Positions 36,171 to 45,621 of a DNA stretch of 57,027 nt are shown here, one piece after another; position 1 is the first letter of the stretch, and every line of letters starts with the position of its first letter. Position numbers and translations under genes: made by a program. The notes under the pieces were generated by a model. The model had not been told where the DNA came from. It did no database searches and worked only from the letters and a program-made list of their open reading frames with translations. This DNA is from Paucilactobacillus wasatchensis. GTDB lineage: Bacteria; Bacillota; Bacilli; Lactobacillales; Lactobacillaceae. The DNA lies in NCBI RefSeq assembly GCF_000876205.1, contig NZ_AWTT01000006.1, forward strand, positions 1-57,027, read 5' to 3'.

Positions 36171-37082
36171 ATGAAACAAGGAACAACAATTCTAACACTT
36201 GATAATGGTTACCATCTATGGACTAACACGCAAGGTAGTGGCGATATTCATTTACTCTGCTTGCATGGCGGTCCTGGTGGCACGCATGAATACTGGGAAA
36301 ATTTTGCACAAGAATTAAAGAAACAAGGACTCGATGTTACTGTTCATATGTATGATCAACTTGGATCATTTTACTCTGACCAACCAGATTATTCTGATCC
36401 CGACATCGCCGCTAAGTACTTAACTTACGATTACTTTTTGGATGAAGTCGAAGAAGTCCGCCAAAAGTTAGGCCTCGATAACTTTTACTTGATCGGTCAA
36501 AGCTGGGGTGGTGCCTTAGTTCAAATGTATGCATTGAAGTACGGCCAACATTTGAAGGGTGCTATTATTTCATCAATGGTCGACAATATTGATGAATATG
36601 TTACTAATATCAACAAAGTTCGTGAAGATGCCTTACCTGCTGATGCCGTGGCCTATATGAAGGAATGCGAAGCCAAAAACGATTACGACAATGACCGTTA
36701 TCAAGGTTACGTTGACATTTTGAATGCCGGTTACGTTGACAGAAAACAGCCACCTGCAATTTCACATTTGATTAGCACCATGGCCACACCCGTTTACAAT
36801 GCATTTCAAGGAGATAACGAGTTCGTAATTACCGGTAAATTAAAGGAATGGGATGTTCGGGACCAAATTAAAAATATCACCATGCCAGCACTAATTACCT
36901 TTGGTGAACACGAAACAATGCCACTGGAAACAGCAAAACGAATGGCACAACAAATCCCACACGCCCGGCTAGTAACCACGCCAAATGGTGGTCATCATCA
37001 CATGATCGACAACGCCCCAGTCTACTTTGACCACTTAGCAACATTTATTCGAGATGTAGAAGCGGATGAGTACAAAGATTAG
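36171..37082 (+). CDS. pepI: proline iminopeptidase (alpha/beta hydrolase, S33)
   Basis: 303 residues: oxyanion segment HGGPGG (32-37), nucleophile S111 in GQSWGG, Asp near FGEHE and His in NGGHHHMID, a cap domain between. Removes N-terminal proline from peptides, complementing PepX. ATG 36171 is preferred over the in-frame ATG 36159, since GGGTGAT of the longer frame pairs with 16S rRNA. Its TAG stop opens palindromic element C. Confidence 0.88.
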   Translation: MKQGTTILTLDNGYHLWTNTQGSGDIHLLCLHGGPGGTHEYWENFAQELKKQGLDVTVHMYDQLGSFYSDQPDYSDPDIAAKYLTYDYFLDEVEEVRQKLGLDNFYLIGQSWGGALVQMYALKYGQHLKGAIISSMVDNIDEYVTNINKVREDALPADAVAYMKECEAKNDYDNDRYQGYVDILNAGYVDRKQPPAISHLISTMATPVYNAFQGDNEFVITGKLKEWDVRDQIKNITMPALITFGEHETMPLETAKRMAQQIPHARLVTTPNGGHHHMIDNAPVYFDHLATFIRDVEADEYKD

Positions 37083-37211
37083 AGTGTGAGTAACCGCGCT
37101 CATAAACTGAAGTATAACGATAAATAGAGCAGTATGGTTCGTTTTTTGAACCATACTGCTCTATTTATTGTTATACGGAAGTTTTTGCGATTACCGAACA
37201 CGTTTACTGAA
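37080..37211 (+). repeat. nested palindromic element C (first unit)
   Basis: TAGAGTGTGAGTAACCGCG at the left, where TAG is the pepI stop, and TTACCGAACACGTTT at the right. The inner 15-bp perfect stem AGAGCAGTATGGTTC / GAACCATACTGCTCT is flanked by ATAAAT / ATTTAT and AAGTATAAC / GTTATAC. Probably ends pepI transcription as well. Confidence 0.8.
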
Positions 37212-37526
37212 TAAAAAAATTACGCTTAGAGCAGTATGGTTCGTTTTTTTGAACCATACTGCTCTATTTATCGTTATACGGAAGTTTTTGCGGTTACCGA
37301 ACACGTTTACTGAATAAAAAAATTAAGCTTAAAGCAGTAGGGTTCGTATTTTGAACCATACTGCTCTATTTATTGTTGTACTGAAGTTTTTGCGGTTACC
37401 GAACACGTTTACTGGATAAAAAAATTAAGCTTAAAACCGTATGGTTCGTATTTTGAACCATACTGCTCTATTTATTGTTATACTCCAGTTTATGCGGTTA
37501 CCGAACACGTTTACTGGATAAAAAAT
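37212..37526 (+). repeat. three further tandem copies of the element C right half
   Basis: The segment from the inner hairpin to ACACGTTTACTGRATAAAAA is repeated with steps of 103, 102 and 102 bp (GAACCATACT begins at 37148, 37251, 37353 and 37455). Copies differ at scattered positions; in the last two the left hairpin arm has mutated (CAGTAGGGTTC, CCGTATGGTTC). The 545-bp gap from 37083 to 37628 holds only these repeats and the promoter of the next gene. Confidence 0.85.
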
Positions 37527-37533
37527 TATTGCT

Positions 37534-37560
37534 TTGACAAAGTCAATATTTCACTATAAT
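37534..37560 (+). promoter_or_regulatory. promoter candidate for the HAD gene
   Basis: TTGACA (37534-37539) and TATAAT (37555-37560) with a short 15-base spacer. The -35 box lies in the palindrome TTGACAAAGTCAA. A second -10-like TATGAT lies closer to the start. Confidence 0.45.
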
Positions 37561-37628
37561 TTGATTCTCTTTATCAACCCTGCTTAGATCTGGTATGATA
37601 TTACTAATACATATCGGGAGGCTACGAA

Positions 37629-38258
37629 TTGAAAAATTTTATTTTTGACGTTGATGGAACTCTGATTGATACAATCAAAATGTACATGCCGGCAATGCAA
37701 ATTACACTTGCCAAACATGGTTACGATCGAGAATATGACGAATTAAGCCGAGTATTTGGTATTACTGCTATCGATGCACTCCGGGAAGTTGGCGTACGTG
37801 ATAATGATTTACAACCAATTTTTAAAGAATGGTTCGCACTGGCTTACCAAAACTCAGACAAAGTGTCCGTTTATGCTGAAATTGACGATACATTACGACA
37901 ACTAAAAACTCATTTCGGTGTTAAACTTGTTGTTGCAACTTCAAAAACAAACGACGAATACGTTAACGAGTTTCAGCCTAAGTTCTCGATCGCTAAATAT
38001 TTCGATGCTCACATTACAGCTGATGACACGCAAAAACACAAGCCAGAACCAGAGCCAATCTTAGCAGGCCTCGCAAAAATAAATGCAGCGCCAGATGAAT
38101 CGATGTATATCGGTGATACGATTAATGATTTGAAGGCAGCACATGCTGCGGGTATTAAATTTGGTTCAGCGTTATGGGGCGCTGCGGCACCGGAAGAGCT
38201 GGGAGACGCCGACTTCTCATTGCAACGTCCTAGTGAGTTACTGAGACTGCTCGACTAA
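37629..38258 (+). CDS. HAD superfamily hydrolase (phosphoglycolate phosphatase-like)
   Basis: 209 residues: motif I FDVDGTLID (nucleophile Asp), motif II VVATSKT, motif III lysine in KHKPEPEP, motif IV YIGDTINDLKAAHAAG. Cytoplasmic sugar or nucleotide phosphatase; substrate unknown. Start is TTG 37629 with GGGAGG about 9 bases upstream. Confidence 0.85.
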   Translation: MKNFIFDVDGTLIDTIKMYMPAMQITLAKHGYDREYDELSRVFGITAIDALREVGVRDNDLQPIFKEWFALAYQNSDKVSVYAEIDDTLRQLKTHFGVKLVVATSKTNDEYVNEFQPKFSIAKYFDAHITADDTQKHKPEPEPILAGLAKINAAPDESMYIGDTINDLKAAHAAGIKFGSALWGAAAPEELGDADFSLQRPSELLRLLD

Positions 38259-38382
38259 CTATTTTGACGGTCGAATTTAACCTTTCTCACAGATTTAATG
38301 AGTTCTGCAACCGCAAACACCGAAGTATAACCATGAAAGAGCATCAAACTTTTGTTTTGCTAATTTTCAATGTTTTATTGAT

Positions 38383-38495
38383 CAAACGTGTTCTGCACCG
38401 AAGTATAACCATAGAAAAGACCACCGGGTTTATGAGCCCGATGGTCTTTTCTGCCGTTATACTTCGGTGTTTAAGCGCGGTTGCTAAACACTCTA
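38383..38495 (-). repeat. nested palindromic element D with a partial second copy
   Basis: On the minus strand it starts TAGAGTGTTTAGCAACCGCG, the TAG being the stop of the ABC-F gene, and ends GGTGCAGAACACGTTTG. Inside, CACCGAAGTATAAC / GTTATACTTCGGTG encloses AGAAAAGACCA / TGGTCTTTTCT (38413-38452). A second copy of the right half (GTTATACTTCGGTGTTTGCG) lies at about 38300-38348. GAAGTATAAC is shared with element C. Confidence 0.8.
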
Positions 38496-40037
38496 TTTTT
38501 TTAAACTCAACTTTTCCACATTTAAAACTTTATCCACCCAGCCGGTATAAAAGCTTTCCTCATGGCTGACCAAAATTAGATTGCCTGGAAATGCTTGTAG
38601 GGCTTTTTTTAGTCCCTCTTTTGTTTCGTCGTCTAGATGATTCGTTGGTTCATCCATGATTAAAAAGTTGGCGGGAGTTAATTCAAGAATTGCTAATTTG
38701 ACCTTAGTTTGTTCTCCACCAGAAAGCAAATTCATCGGTTTCATTGCGTTGGCGGCATTAATGCCTGCTCCTGCCAATCTTGTTCGAATTGTTCGTGGCA
38801 TCATCGTCGGAAATTGTTCTTGAATCGTCTGCAATGGTGACAATTCAGCATTGTCCCACTCCAAATCCTGATCAAAATAATTTACAATCGCAGATGGTGA
38901 AAATGTTGACTCGCCACCCTTAGCTGGTATTTTACCCAGAATTGATTTAATCAACGTTGATTTTCCAACCCCATTAAAGCCTTTAAAGATCAGCTTTTCA
39001 CCCATTGTCATTGAAAATGTAACGGGTGCCAACAGTGGATGTGAATAACCAACTGATAATTCTTCCACATGCAGTGCATTTTGTGAGCCTGTGTTTTCAT
39101 ATGGAAATTTAAAACTGGCAACCAGATTTTCACTTGGTGGATCAATCCGTTCCATCCGTGCCAGCATTTTTTCACGCGATTTTGCCATCGTGGCTTTGGA
39201 GCCAGCCTTATTTTTGGTAATAAATCGTTCGGCTTTTTCTATCTGGACCTGTTGTTTCTCATATTCGCGTAACTGAGTTTCTTTGCGTTCTTCTTTTTGA
39301 CGCATTGCTTGCTTGAAACTACCACGATACTTGGTGATTTTACCAAATGAAACATCGCAAATACAGTTAGTTACCTGCTCCAAAAAATCGTAATCATGGG
39401 AAATTACCATCACAGCACCATTAAAATCATTGAGATAGGTAATTAGCCAGTCAATGTGAGCAGTATCTAAGTAGTTCGTCGGTTCATCCAATAAAATAAC
39501 GTCTGGACTTTCTAGCAGTAATTTTGCCAAAATAATTTTAGAACGTTGACCGCCACTCATTTCTGAGACGACATGGTCAGGACCAATCTCGTTGAGCCCA
39601 AGCCCACTCATGACCCGCTCAATTTCGGTTTCAATATCATAAAAATTACGTGCTTCTAGCTGTTCTTGGTAGCGGCCAGCCCGTTCCAACATTTTATCAT
39701 CCATGTTAGTGGCGTATTCTTCGTAACACGTATTCATCAAGTCATTGATTTTATACAAATCTGCAAACGCAGTATGTAAAAAATCAATTAACGTTGTGCC
39801 GGCTGGAATATCTGCATATTGATCCAAATAACCAATGCGGATATTTTTTTGCCATTTAATTTCACCGGTCACCGGTAACACTGTGTCAGTCAAAATTTTG
39901 ATTAGCGTACTTTTACCAGCCCCATTTTGGCCAACAATTCCCATATGCTCATTTTGATTAAGCTGAAAACTTGCGTCATCATATAGCTTTTTATCCGCAA
40001 AACTCATGCTTAAATTATCAACTTCTAGTAAACTCAT
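38493..40037 (-). CDS. ABC-F family ATPase (ribosome-associated)
   Basis: 514 residues with two ABC domains: Walker A GQNGAGKST (36-44) and FNGVGKST (second domain), two signatures (MSGGQRSK, LSGGEQTK), DEPTNYLD and DEPTNHLD, and between them a charged linker of about 60 residues rich in Lys, Arg, Glu and Gln that would reach the ribosomal E-site. No membrane segments. Members act on translation and sometimes give resistance to antibiotics; nothing here shows resistance. RBS GGAG before ATG 40037. Confidence 0.85.
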   Translation of the reverse strand: MSLLEVDNLSMSFADKKLYDDASFQLNQNEHMGIVGQNGAGKSTLIKILTDTVLPVTGEIKWQKNIRIGYLDQYADIPAGTTLIDFLHTAFADLYKINDLMNTCYEEYATNMDDKMLERAGRYQEQLEARNFYDIETEIERVMSGLGLNEIGPDHVVSEMSGGQRSKIILAKLLLESPDVILLDEPTNYLDTAHIDWLITYLNDFNGAVMVISHDYDFLEQVTNCICDVSFGKITKYRGSFKQAMRQKEERKETQLREYEKQQVQIEKAERFITKNKAGSKATMAKSREKMLARMERIDPPSENLVASFKFPYENTGSQNALHVEELSVGYSHPLLAPVTFSMTMGEKLIFKGFNGVGKSTLIKSILGKIPAKGGESTFSPSAIVNYFDQDLEWDNAELSPLQTIQEQFPTMMPRTIRTRLAGAGINAANAMKPMNLLSGGEQTKVKLAILELTPANFLIMDEPTNHLDDETKEGLKKALQAFPGNLILVSHEESFYTGWVDKVLNVEKLSLKK

Positions 40038-40190
40038 TTCTGCTCCTCTGGTAACTTAATCTGGTTGATTAAGCTCACTTGTCATCTTCATCGCTGAAAG
40101 CTCAATGTTCATACACTATCACAATCGCCCTGATAGCGTCAATTGGTATGCTATAATATTCCTCAATAAACAAAAAGGAAGCACCCCATT

Positions 40191-40571
40191 ATGAAAATTA
40201 AAGATATCGATCATATCACGTTAACGGTCACCGATTTGCCCGCCACGTTACGTTTTTACCACGAAGTATTTGACATGCCAATTATTGAAACTGATGATCA
40301 GCGCCAATCAGTGCTGTGTGGCAAACAAGCGATCAAGTTTCAGCTAGTTGACCAGCCCCACCCACCAACAGCCGGAGTACCCACCGCTGGCTCTGCAGAT
40401 TTTTGTATTATTGTGAAGGACCCGCTAGATGAGGTTAAAAATCATCTGACTAGTTATTATGTTCCAATCATTGCTGGGCCAGTGGAACGAAATGGTGCCC
40501 ATGGTAAAATAACTTCCCTGTACGTCAACGATCCTGATAATAATTTGATCGAAATCGCCGAATACCACTAA
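40191..40571 (+). CDS. VOC (glyoxalase/dioxygenase) family protein
   Basis: 126 residues, one vicinal-oxygen-chelate module of two beta-alpha-beta-beta-beta units: DHITLTVTDLPATLRFYHEV at the start and YVNDPDNNLIEIAEY at the end (metal ligands His in DHI and Glu in IEIA). It resembles small glyoxalase- or fosfomycin-thiol-transferase-like proteins. Function not identified. AAGGAAG before ATG 40191. Confidence 0.85.
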   Translation: MKIKDIDHITLTVTDLPATLRFYHEVFDMPIIETDDQRQSVLCGKQAIKFQLVDQPHPPTAGVPTAGSADFCIIVKDPLDEVKNHLTSYYVPIIAGPVERNGAHGKITSLYVNDPDNNLIEIAEYH

Positions 40572-40592
40572 CCAATCTTTATCATTGATACT

Positions 40593-40639
40593 AAAAAAGG
40601 ATCAATTCCCAAATTTGAAGTGGGCATTGGTCCTTTTTT
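40593..40639. terminator. bidirectional terminator between VOC gene and thrC
   Basis: AAAAAAGGATCAAT / ATTGGTCCTTTTTT around a small CC/GG core. Confidence 0.8.
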
Positions 40640-40643
40640 AAAT

Positions 40644-42137
40644 CTACTGACGTGCAATTAAACTCTTTGTAATCAAATTTTTCATTAATGCAGGTTCAAT
40701 CACTGTTTCTGCAATACTGTTAGCAGTATCCAATTCTTGAATTCCCGCTGGAATGTCGTCACCGAGATATTGATTCAACTGTTTTACCGCTGGTAAGCCA
40801 GTTTCTTGTGCCGACTGACCGGTAATCGCCTTTAATACCGTTTCTGGAAATTTATATGGGCTAGCAGTCGCTAAAATCACTGTTGGTTTACTGTCATCTG
40901 TCAATTCTTGCAAGTTACGTACCACTTTTGACGCTACCGCTGTATGTGGATCAATCGCATAATGATTCTCATGAAAGACCCGGTTGATTTCTTGTTCCAC
41001 TTCTTTTTCAGCAGCAAAACCCGAAACAAAGCTATCCATTTTGGCATGCATTTCAGGTGTAATTTGATATTTGCCGGTCTGTTGTAATTGATTCATTAAA
41101 TCGACCACAACATGTTCGTCTTCATCGGCAATCATAAAGAGTAACCGTTCCAAATTACTGGAAACTAAAATATCCATCGACGGAGCATTGGTCTGATAAA
41201 ATGGCCGATTACGGTCGTAATTGCCAGTACGAATAAATTCAGTTAAAACGTTATTTTGATTAGAAGCACAAATCAATTTGTTAATCGGTAATCCTAATTT
41301 TTTGGCATAGTAACCTGCCAAAATATCACCAAAATTTCCAGTGGGCACTGCAAAATTAATCTGATCACCAAGCTCAATCTCACCGCGTTTAACGAGCTGG
41401 CTATAGGTATTAAAATAATAGGCCACTTGCGGAATCAACCGACCAATATTCATCGAATTAGCTGACGAGAATTGAGCTCCCTGCTTGTGTAATTGCTCGT
41501 TAAATGCCTGATCATTAAAGATTTGTTTAACCATTGTTTGTGCCTGGTCAAAATTACCCTTAACCGCAGCCACCTTCAAATTTTGTCCCGGTTGTGAAAG
41601 CATTTGCTTAAGTTGGATGGGGCTGACACCCTGGTACGGATAAAACACGATGACCTGAGTTCCATCTACATCACTAAAGCCACGCATTGACGCTGTTCCA
41701 GTATCACCAGACGTTGCTGTCAAAATAACTATTTGGCGGTTACTATGCTGAATCGTAGCAGCATTGGTCATTAAGTAAGGTAGTAATTGCAAGGCAACAT
41801 CTTTGAACGCTAATGTAGGGCCATGGAATAATTCCATGTAATAGTTACCACCAACTTTTTTGGTAACAGGCACAATTTCTTTGCGATCAAAGTGATCCCC
41901 ATATGCTGCCGTTACACTGGTCTTAATTTGTTCAGCTGAAAAGTCATCAAAGAACCAACTTAATACTAACTGTGCAATCTGTTGGTATGATAATTGAACT
42001 AATTGTTGCAATTTAAATTCTGGTTGCGGAAATTTGACTGGGACGTATAGGCCTCCGTCTGGTGCAAGCCCCTGCAAAATAGCAGCTGCCCCACTCAAAG
42101 TATGCTGATCATCACCACGGGTGCTACGATATTCCAT
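40644..42137 (-). CDS. thrC: threonine synthase
   Basis: 497 residues, PLP fold-type II: PLP lysine K112 in HGPTLAFKDVAL, TATSGDTGTASMRGF (phosphate loop), FAVPTGNFGDILAGYYA. Converts O-phosphohomoserine to threonine. The length and the TRGDD start fit the long fungal/enteric-like form common in lactobacilli. Divergent from hom with 110 bp between. GGGAGG before ATG 42137. Confidence 0.94.
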   Translation of the reverse strand: MEYRSTRGDDQHTLSGAAAILQGLAPDGGLYVPVKFPQPEFKLQQLVQLSYQQIAQLVLSWFFDDFSAEQIKTSVTAAYGDHFDRKEIVPVTKKVGGNYYMELFHGPTLAFKDVALQLLPYLMTNAATIQHSNRQIVILTATSGDTGTASMRGFSDVDGTQVIVFYPYQGVSPIQLKQMLSQPGQNLKVAAVKGNFDQAQTMVKQIFNDQAFNEQLHKQGAQFSSANSMNIGRLIPQVAYYFNTYSQLVKRGEIELGDQINFAVPTGNFGDILAGYYAKKLGLPINKLICASNQNNVLTEFIRTGNYDRNRPFYQTNAPSMDILVSSNLERLLFMIADEDEHVVVDLMNQLQQTGKYQITPEMHAKMDSFVSGFAAEKEVEQEINRVFHENHYAIDPHTAVASKVVRNLQELTDDSKPTVILATASPYKFPETVLKAITGQSAQETGLPAVKQLNQYLGDDIPAGIQELDTANSIAETVIEPALMKNLITKSLIARQ

Positions 42138-42247
42138 TAATAAAGTCCTCCCAGTTTGTCCGTTTTATTAATTATAAACTATGCTCGCTAGATTGCCTAT
42201 GCTAAAATACCTTTAAGTGATAACAAATAAAATTTGAGGTAATAAAA

Positions 42248-43531
42248 ATGGAAACCATAAAAATTGGATTAGTTGGACTGGGTACCGTTGGTAGTGGTGT
42301 ACTGCAGATGTTAACACAGAATCAAGCTAAAATTTCCAACATTACCGGTCGGCAATTGGATGTGAAAACAATTGTTGTTCGCGATATCAATAAACCACGA
42401 AATGTCAGTACCGATAATATCATGTTAACGGATGACTTGAACCAAATTATCAACGATCCAGAAATCAAAATTGTTGTTGAAGTTATGGGTGGCATTCACC
42501 CGGCCAAAGAAGTAATCACGGCGCTGTTGAACGCAAAAAAGCACGTGGTCACCGCTAATAAGGATTTAATTGCCTCAGCAGGTGAAGAACTCGCCAAAAT
42601 TGCTCATGACAATCAGTGCGATTTGGTTTACGAGGCCAGTGTTGCTGGCGGAATTCCAATCTTGCGAACAATCGTTAACAGTTTTGCTGCTGACCAGATT
42701 ATGGAAGTTAAGGGTATTGTTAATGGAACAACCAACTACATTCTGACGCAAATGCAACACAGAGGTTGGGGCTATCAAGAAGCTTTAAAAAAGGCCCAAG
42801 AATTAGGATTTGCCGAAAGCGATCCGACTAATGATGTGGCTGGAATTGATGCTGCCTACAAAATGATTATTTTAAGCCAGTTTTCGTTTGGTGTGCATTT
42901 ATCGATTGATGATATGAAAATTATTGGCATCCAAGATATTCAATTAGAAGATGTTAAACAGGCTGATTCCTTTGGTTATACCATTAAGCTATTAGGAATT
43001 GCACGGCGAATTAATAACGGCATTTTCGCTGAAGTCGCACCTGTTTTAGTAGCCAAGGATCATCCATTGGCTACAATTAACAACGAAAATAATGCCGTCA
43101 TGGTAACTGGTAGTGCCGTCGGAGAAACATTATTCTACGGTCCAGGTGCCGGTGGATTACCAACAGCGAACAGCGTCTTGAGTGATATTGTTTCAGTGAC
43201 TAAAAACATTGTGCTGGGCACAACCGGAAATTCATTTAATAATTATCAACATGAAACCAATTTAGTGACGCCCGAAGATGTTGTCTATCCTTATTATTTG
43301 TCACTAGCAATGTTAGATGTTCCTGGTCAAATGCTTAAACTAACACAGCTAATGACTAAGATTGGTGCCAGTTTCAGCCAAATTGTGCAAACCAAACAAG
43401 ACGATCAATCAGCACGGGTGGTAATCATCACTCATGATATGTCAAAAGATCAATTAGCCCAGTTGATTGCCCAAATTGCAGAATTTAAATCAATCGATCT
43501 CGTTGCCGCGTACAAAGTACTAGGCAATTAG
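42248..43531 (+). CDS. hom: homoserine dehydrogenase
   Basis: 427 residues: NAD(P) motif GLGTVG (10-15), KHVVTANKDLIA, GIVNGTTNYIL (catalytic core), and a C-terminal ACT domain (about residues 350-427) that should give feedback control by threonine. Reduces aspartate semialdehyde to homoserine. GAGG before ATG 42248; thrB follows after 33 bp. Confidence 0.95.
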   Translation: METIKIGLVGLGTVGSGVLQMLTQNQAKISNITGRQLDVKTIVVRDINKPRNVSTDNIMLTDDLNQIINDPEIKIVVEVMGGIHPAKEVITALLNAKKHVVTANKDLIASAGEELAKIAHDNQCDLVYEASVAGGIPILRTIVNSFAADQIMEVKGIVNGTTNYILTQMQHRGWGYQEALKKAQELGFAESDPTNDVAGIDAAYKMIILSQFSFGVHLSIDDMKIIGIQDIQLEDVKQADSFGYTIKLLGIARRINNGIFAEVAPVLVAKDHPLATINNENNAVMVTGSAVGETLFYGPGAGGLPTANSVLSDIVSVTKNIVLGTTGNSFNNYQHETNLVTPEDVVYPYYLSLAMLDVPGQMLKLTQLMTKIGASFSQIVQTKQDDQSARVVIITHDMSKDQLAQLIAQIAEFKSIDLVAAYKVLGN

Positions 43532-43564
43532 TAATCTCAGCTTATCCGTGAAAGGAGATTTCCC

Positions 43565-44431
43565 ATGAAGATTAAAGTACCTGCCACAACTGCTAATTTA
43601 GGCCCTGGGTTCGATTCAATCGGAATGGCCGTTTCTTTATTTTTAACTGTTGAAATATTAGAACCAACCTCCGCCTGGTATATCGAACACACACTAGGAC
43701 CTAAAATACCGACCAATGAAAATAATTTGGTCATCAATACTGCCCTGCAAGTAGCGCCGCAGTTAAACCCGCACCATCTTAAAATGAAAACTGACATCCC
43801 CGTTACACGCGGCCTTGGCAGTAGTTCATCTGCGATTGTTGCTGGAATTGAAGTAGCAAATCAATTAGCCAATTTGCACCTCACCGATGACCAAAAGTTG
43901 GACTACGCTTGCAAAATTGAAGGCCATCCGGACAATGTTGCCCCCGCGATCTTAGGTAGTCTCGTAATTGGAACAGATATTGATGGCCATTTCAAGGCTG
44001 TCAGAGCCTCTTTCCCAGCTTTAGCTCTAATAGCCTATATTCCGTCATACGAACTCAAAACAAGCGATAGCCGTGATATTTTGCCCCAGCAAATCACATT
44101 TAAAGCCGCCACCCATGCCAGTTCAATTGCCAACACGTTTGTGGCTGCTTTGTTAATCAATGACTATAAATTGGCCGGCCAGTTAATTGAAGCTGATGAA
44201 TTTCATGAACCATTTCGCCAAAAGCTCGTACCTGAATTATTGCCGATTCGTCAAATTGCCCATGAGTGTGATGCAATTGGCACTTACTTGAGTGGTGCTG
44301 GCCCAACGGTGATGACTATTTTACCGCCAGAAAAGGTTGCTAATTTTGTTGATCAGTTATCCCAACACGGATTCGATGACATTGCCGTTCAACTTAAGAT
44401 TGAATCAGATGGTGTCACAGTAACCAAATAA
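43565..44431 (+). CDS. thrB: homoserine kinase
   Basis: 288 residues, GHMP kinase: PATTANLGPGFDSIGMA at the start, phosphate-binding loop RGLGSSSSA (82-90), GAGPTVM near the C-terminus. Phosphorylates homoserine for ThrC. AAAGGAG before ATG 43565. With hom and thrC it completes the homoserine-to-threonine branch. Confidence 0.95.
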   Translation: MKIKVPATTANLGPGFDSIGMAVSLFLTVEILEPTSAWYIEHTLGPKIPTNENNLVINTALQVAPQLNPHHLKMKTDIPVTRGLGSSSSAIVAGIEVANQLANLHLTDDQKLDYACKIEGHPDNVAPAILGSLVIGTDIDGHFKAVRASFPALALIAYIPSYELKTSDSRDILPQQITFKAATHASSIANTFVAALLINDYKLAGQLIEADEFHEPFRQKLVPELLPIRQIAHECDAIGTYLSGAGPTVMTILPPEKVANFVDQLSQHGFDDIAVQLKIESDGVTVTK

Positions 44432-44465
44432 AAAGCATGTGGAGCCCACGGCCACATGCTTTTTT
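44430..44465. terminator. terminator of hom-thrB
   Basis: AAAAAGCATGTGG / CCACATGCTTTTTT with a short GCC/GGC-containing loop. Confidence 0.88.
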
Positions 44466-44481
44466 GATACTCTTGTTAAGT

Positions 44482-45474
44482 TTAAACTTCTTCAGCCACT
44501 GGCTGTTCATCTTTGACGTCAAATCGTGATTTGAATTGGCGCATCTGTTCAGCTAAGTGCACTTCATGAACGACAAATTCATGGGTGCGGCATACATAAT
44601 CGTGCTCTCGACCGATTTTAGCAATGTAGCCGTTAATATAATCTACTTCTGTTGGACGGTTCTTGGAGAAATCTTGGTACATTGATGGATAGTGATATGC
44701 ATATGCGTGGCTAACTGTTTCCACCGAATCAATTTCTTCTTGCCGCGTCTCAACTAATTTAATGCCGGCCCGCTCACAAGCATCGTAGGCTTCATTAAAC
44801 ATCTGAGTTGCCATTTCGCGAACACCAGGATATTGAATAAATTGCCCCATTTGGATTTCAAACATTGTACAGATTGTATTCACAACGGCGTTAAAGACAA
44901 CCTTGGACATCATTGTGCCCATAAAGTTTTGTGTAACAACTGGCCCTAAGCCTGCTTGCTTAAAGTCAGCTTCAATTGCATTCGTATAGTCATTAATTTG
45001 CTCATCATAGTTACACATGTGCATAACTTCGTTTCCTGCGGCACCCATGAAGTCAACATCACCAGGCCCATTGAATACGGTCGCAATCATTGCAGTACCG
45101 CCAATAATTCGTTCCTTTGGGAAATACTGACTGATAATATCAAAGTGTCCCATCCCATTCATTGCTGAAAATGCAATCTGATGGTCTTTAAAAATTGGTG
45201 CACAACGTTTCATAACGTCTTTTAATTGCATCTGTTTCACAAAGATAATCCACGCATCTGGATCTCCTTGATACTCTTCTGGATAATAAATATTGATTGG
45301 TACAATGTGTTTATTTTCATGGTCGCGAGCGATGTACACGCCACCTTGTTCTCTAATTTTTTCCACGTTGGGTTCCCAAGTGTCGATAAAATCAACATCA
45401 CACCCTGCATTTTCTTGAATCATAGTTCCAAAACGAACACCCATAGCACCGGCACCAATTACTCCATATTTCAT
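44482..45474 (-). CDS. ketopantoate reductase family 2-oxoacid dehydrogenase
   Basis: 330 residues: GAGAMG (7-12), an all-helical C-terminal domain with the catalytic-lysine region MMSKVVFNAVVNTI and a Asn/Ser pair, as in PanE. In lactococci this family also reduces branched-chain 2-keto acids to D-2-hydroxyacids. A T-box on the same strand, about 450 bp upstream, most likely senses Ile, which suggests that role over pantothenate synthesis. ATG 45474 is chosen because AAAGGA lies just before it. Confidence 0.8.
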   Translation of the reverse strand: MKYGVIGAGAMGVRFGTMIQENAGCDVDFIDTWEPNVEKIREQGGVYIARDHENKHIVPINIYYPEEYQGDPDAWIIFVKQMQLKDVMKRCAPIFKDHQIAFSAMNGMGHFDIISQYFPKERIIGGTAMIATVFNGPGDVDFMGAAGNEVMHMCNYDEQINDYTNAIEADFKQAGLGPVVTQNFMGTMMSKVVFNAVVNTICTMFEIQMGQFIQYPGVREMATQMFNEAYDACERAGIKLVETRQEEIDSVETVSHAYAYHYPSMYQDFSKNRPTEVDYINGYIAKIGREHDYVCRTHEFVVHEVHLAEQMRQFKSRFDVKDEQPVAEEV

Positions 45475-45494
45475 ATTATCTCGTCCTTTCAAGA

Positions 45495-45617
45495 GAGTGT
45501 AAATGAAACCGGGTAAGTTCCGTAGGCTAAGCTTATTTAGCTTTGAGTGCGCTCTTAGCACTCGGAGCTAAATGAGCTTAGTCCTAGGAATTTGGTTTCA
45601 TTTACACGTTTCAGCAA
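45495..45617 (+). repeat. nested palindromic element E1
   Basis: GAGTGTAAATGAAACC ... GGTTTCATTTACACGTTTCAGCAA. A 14-bp perfect outer stem, then TTCC/GGAA, TAGG/CCTA, TAAGCT/AGCTTA, TTTAGCT/AGCTAAA and AGTG/CACT, almost without unpaired bases. Contains GTAGGCTAAG and CTTAGTCCTAGG. Adjacent to E2. Confidence 0.85.
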
Positions 45618-45621
45618 TTAA

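Noticed and set aside
37080-37526. CRISPR array
   Set aside because: The units are about 102 bp, repeat along their whole length with no unique spacers, each holds a long hairpin, and no cas gene is near.
38264-38569. 101-codon plus-strand frame after the HAD gene
   Set aside because: It crosses palindromic element D and the end of the ABC-F gene; low-quality composition and no ribosome site.
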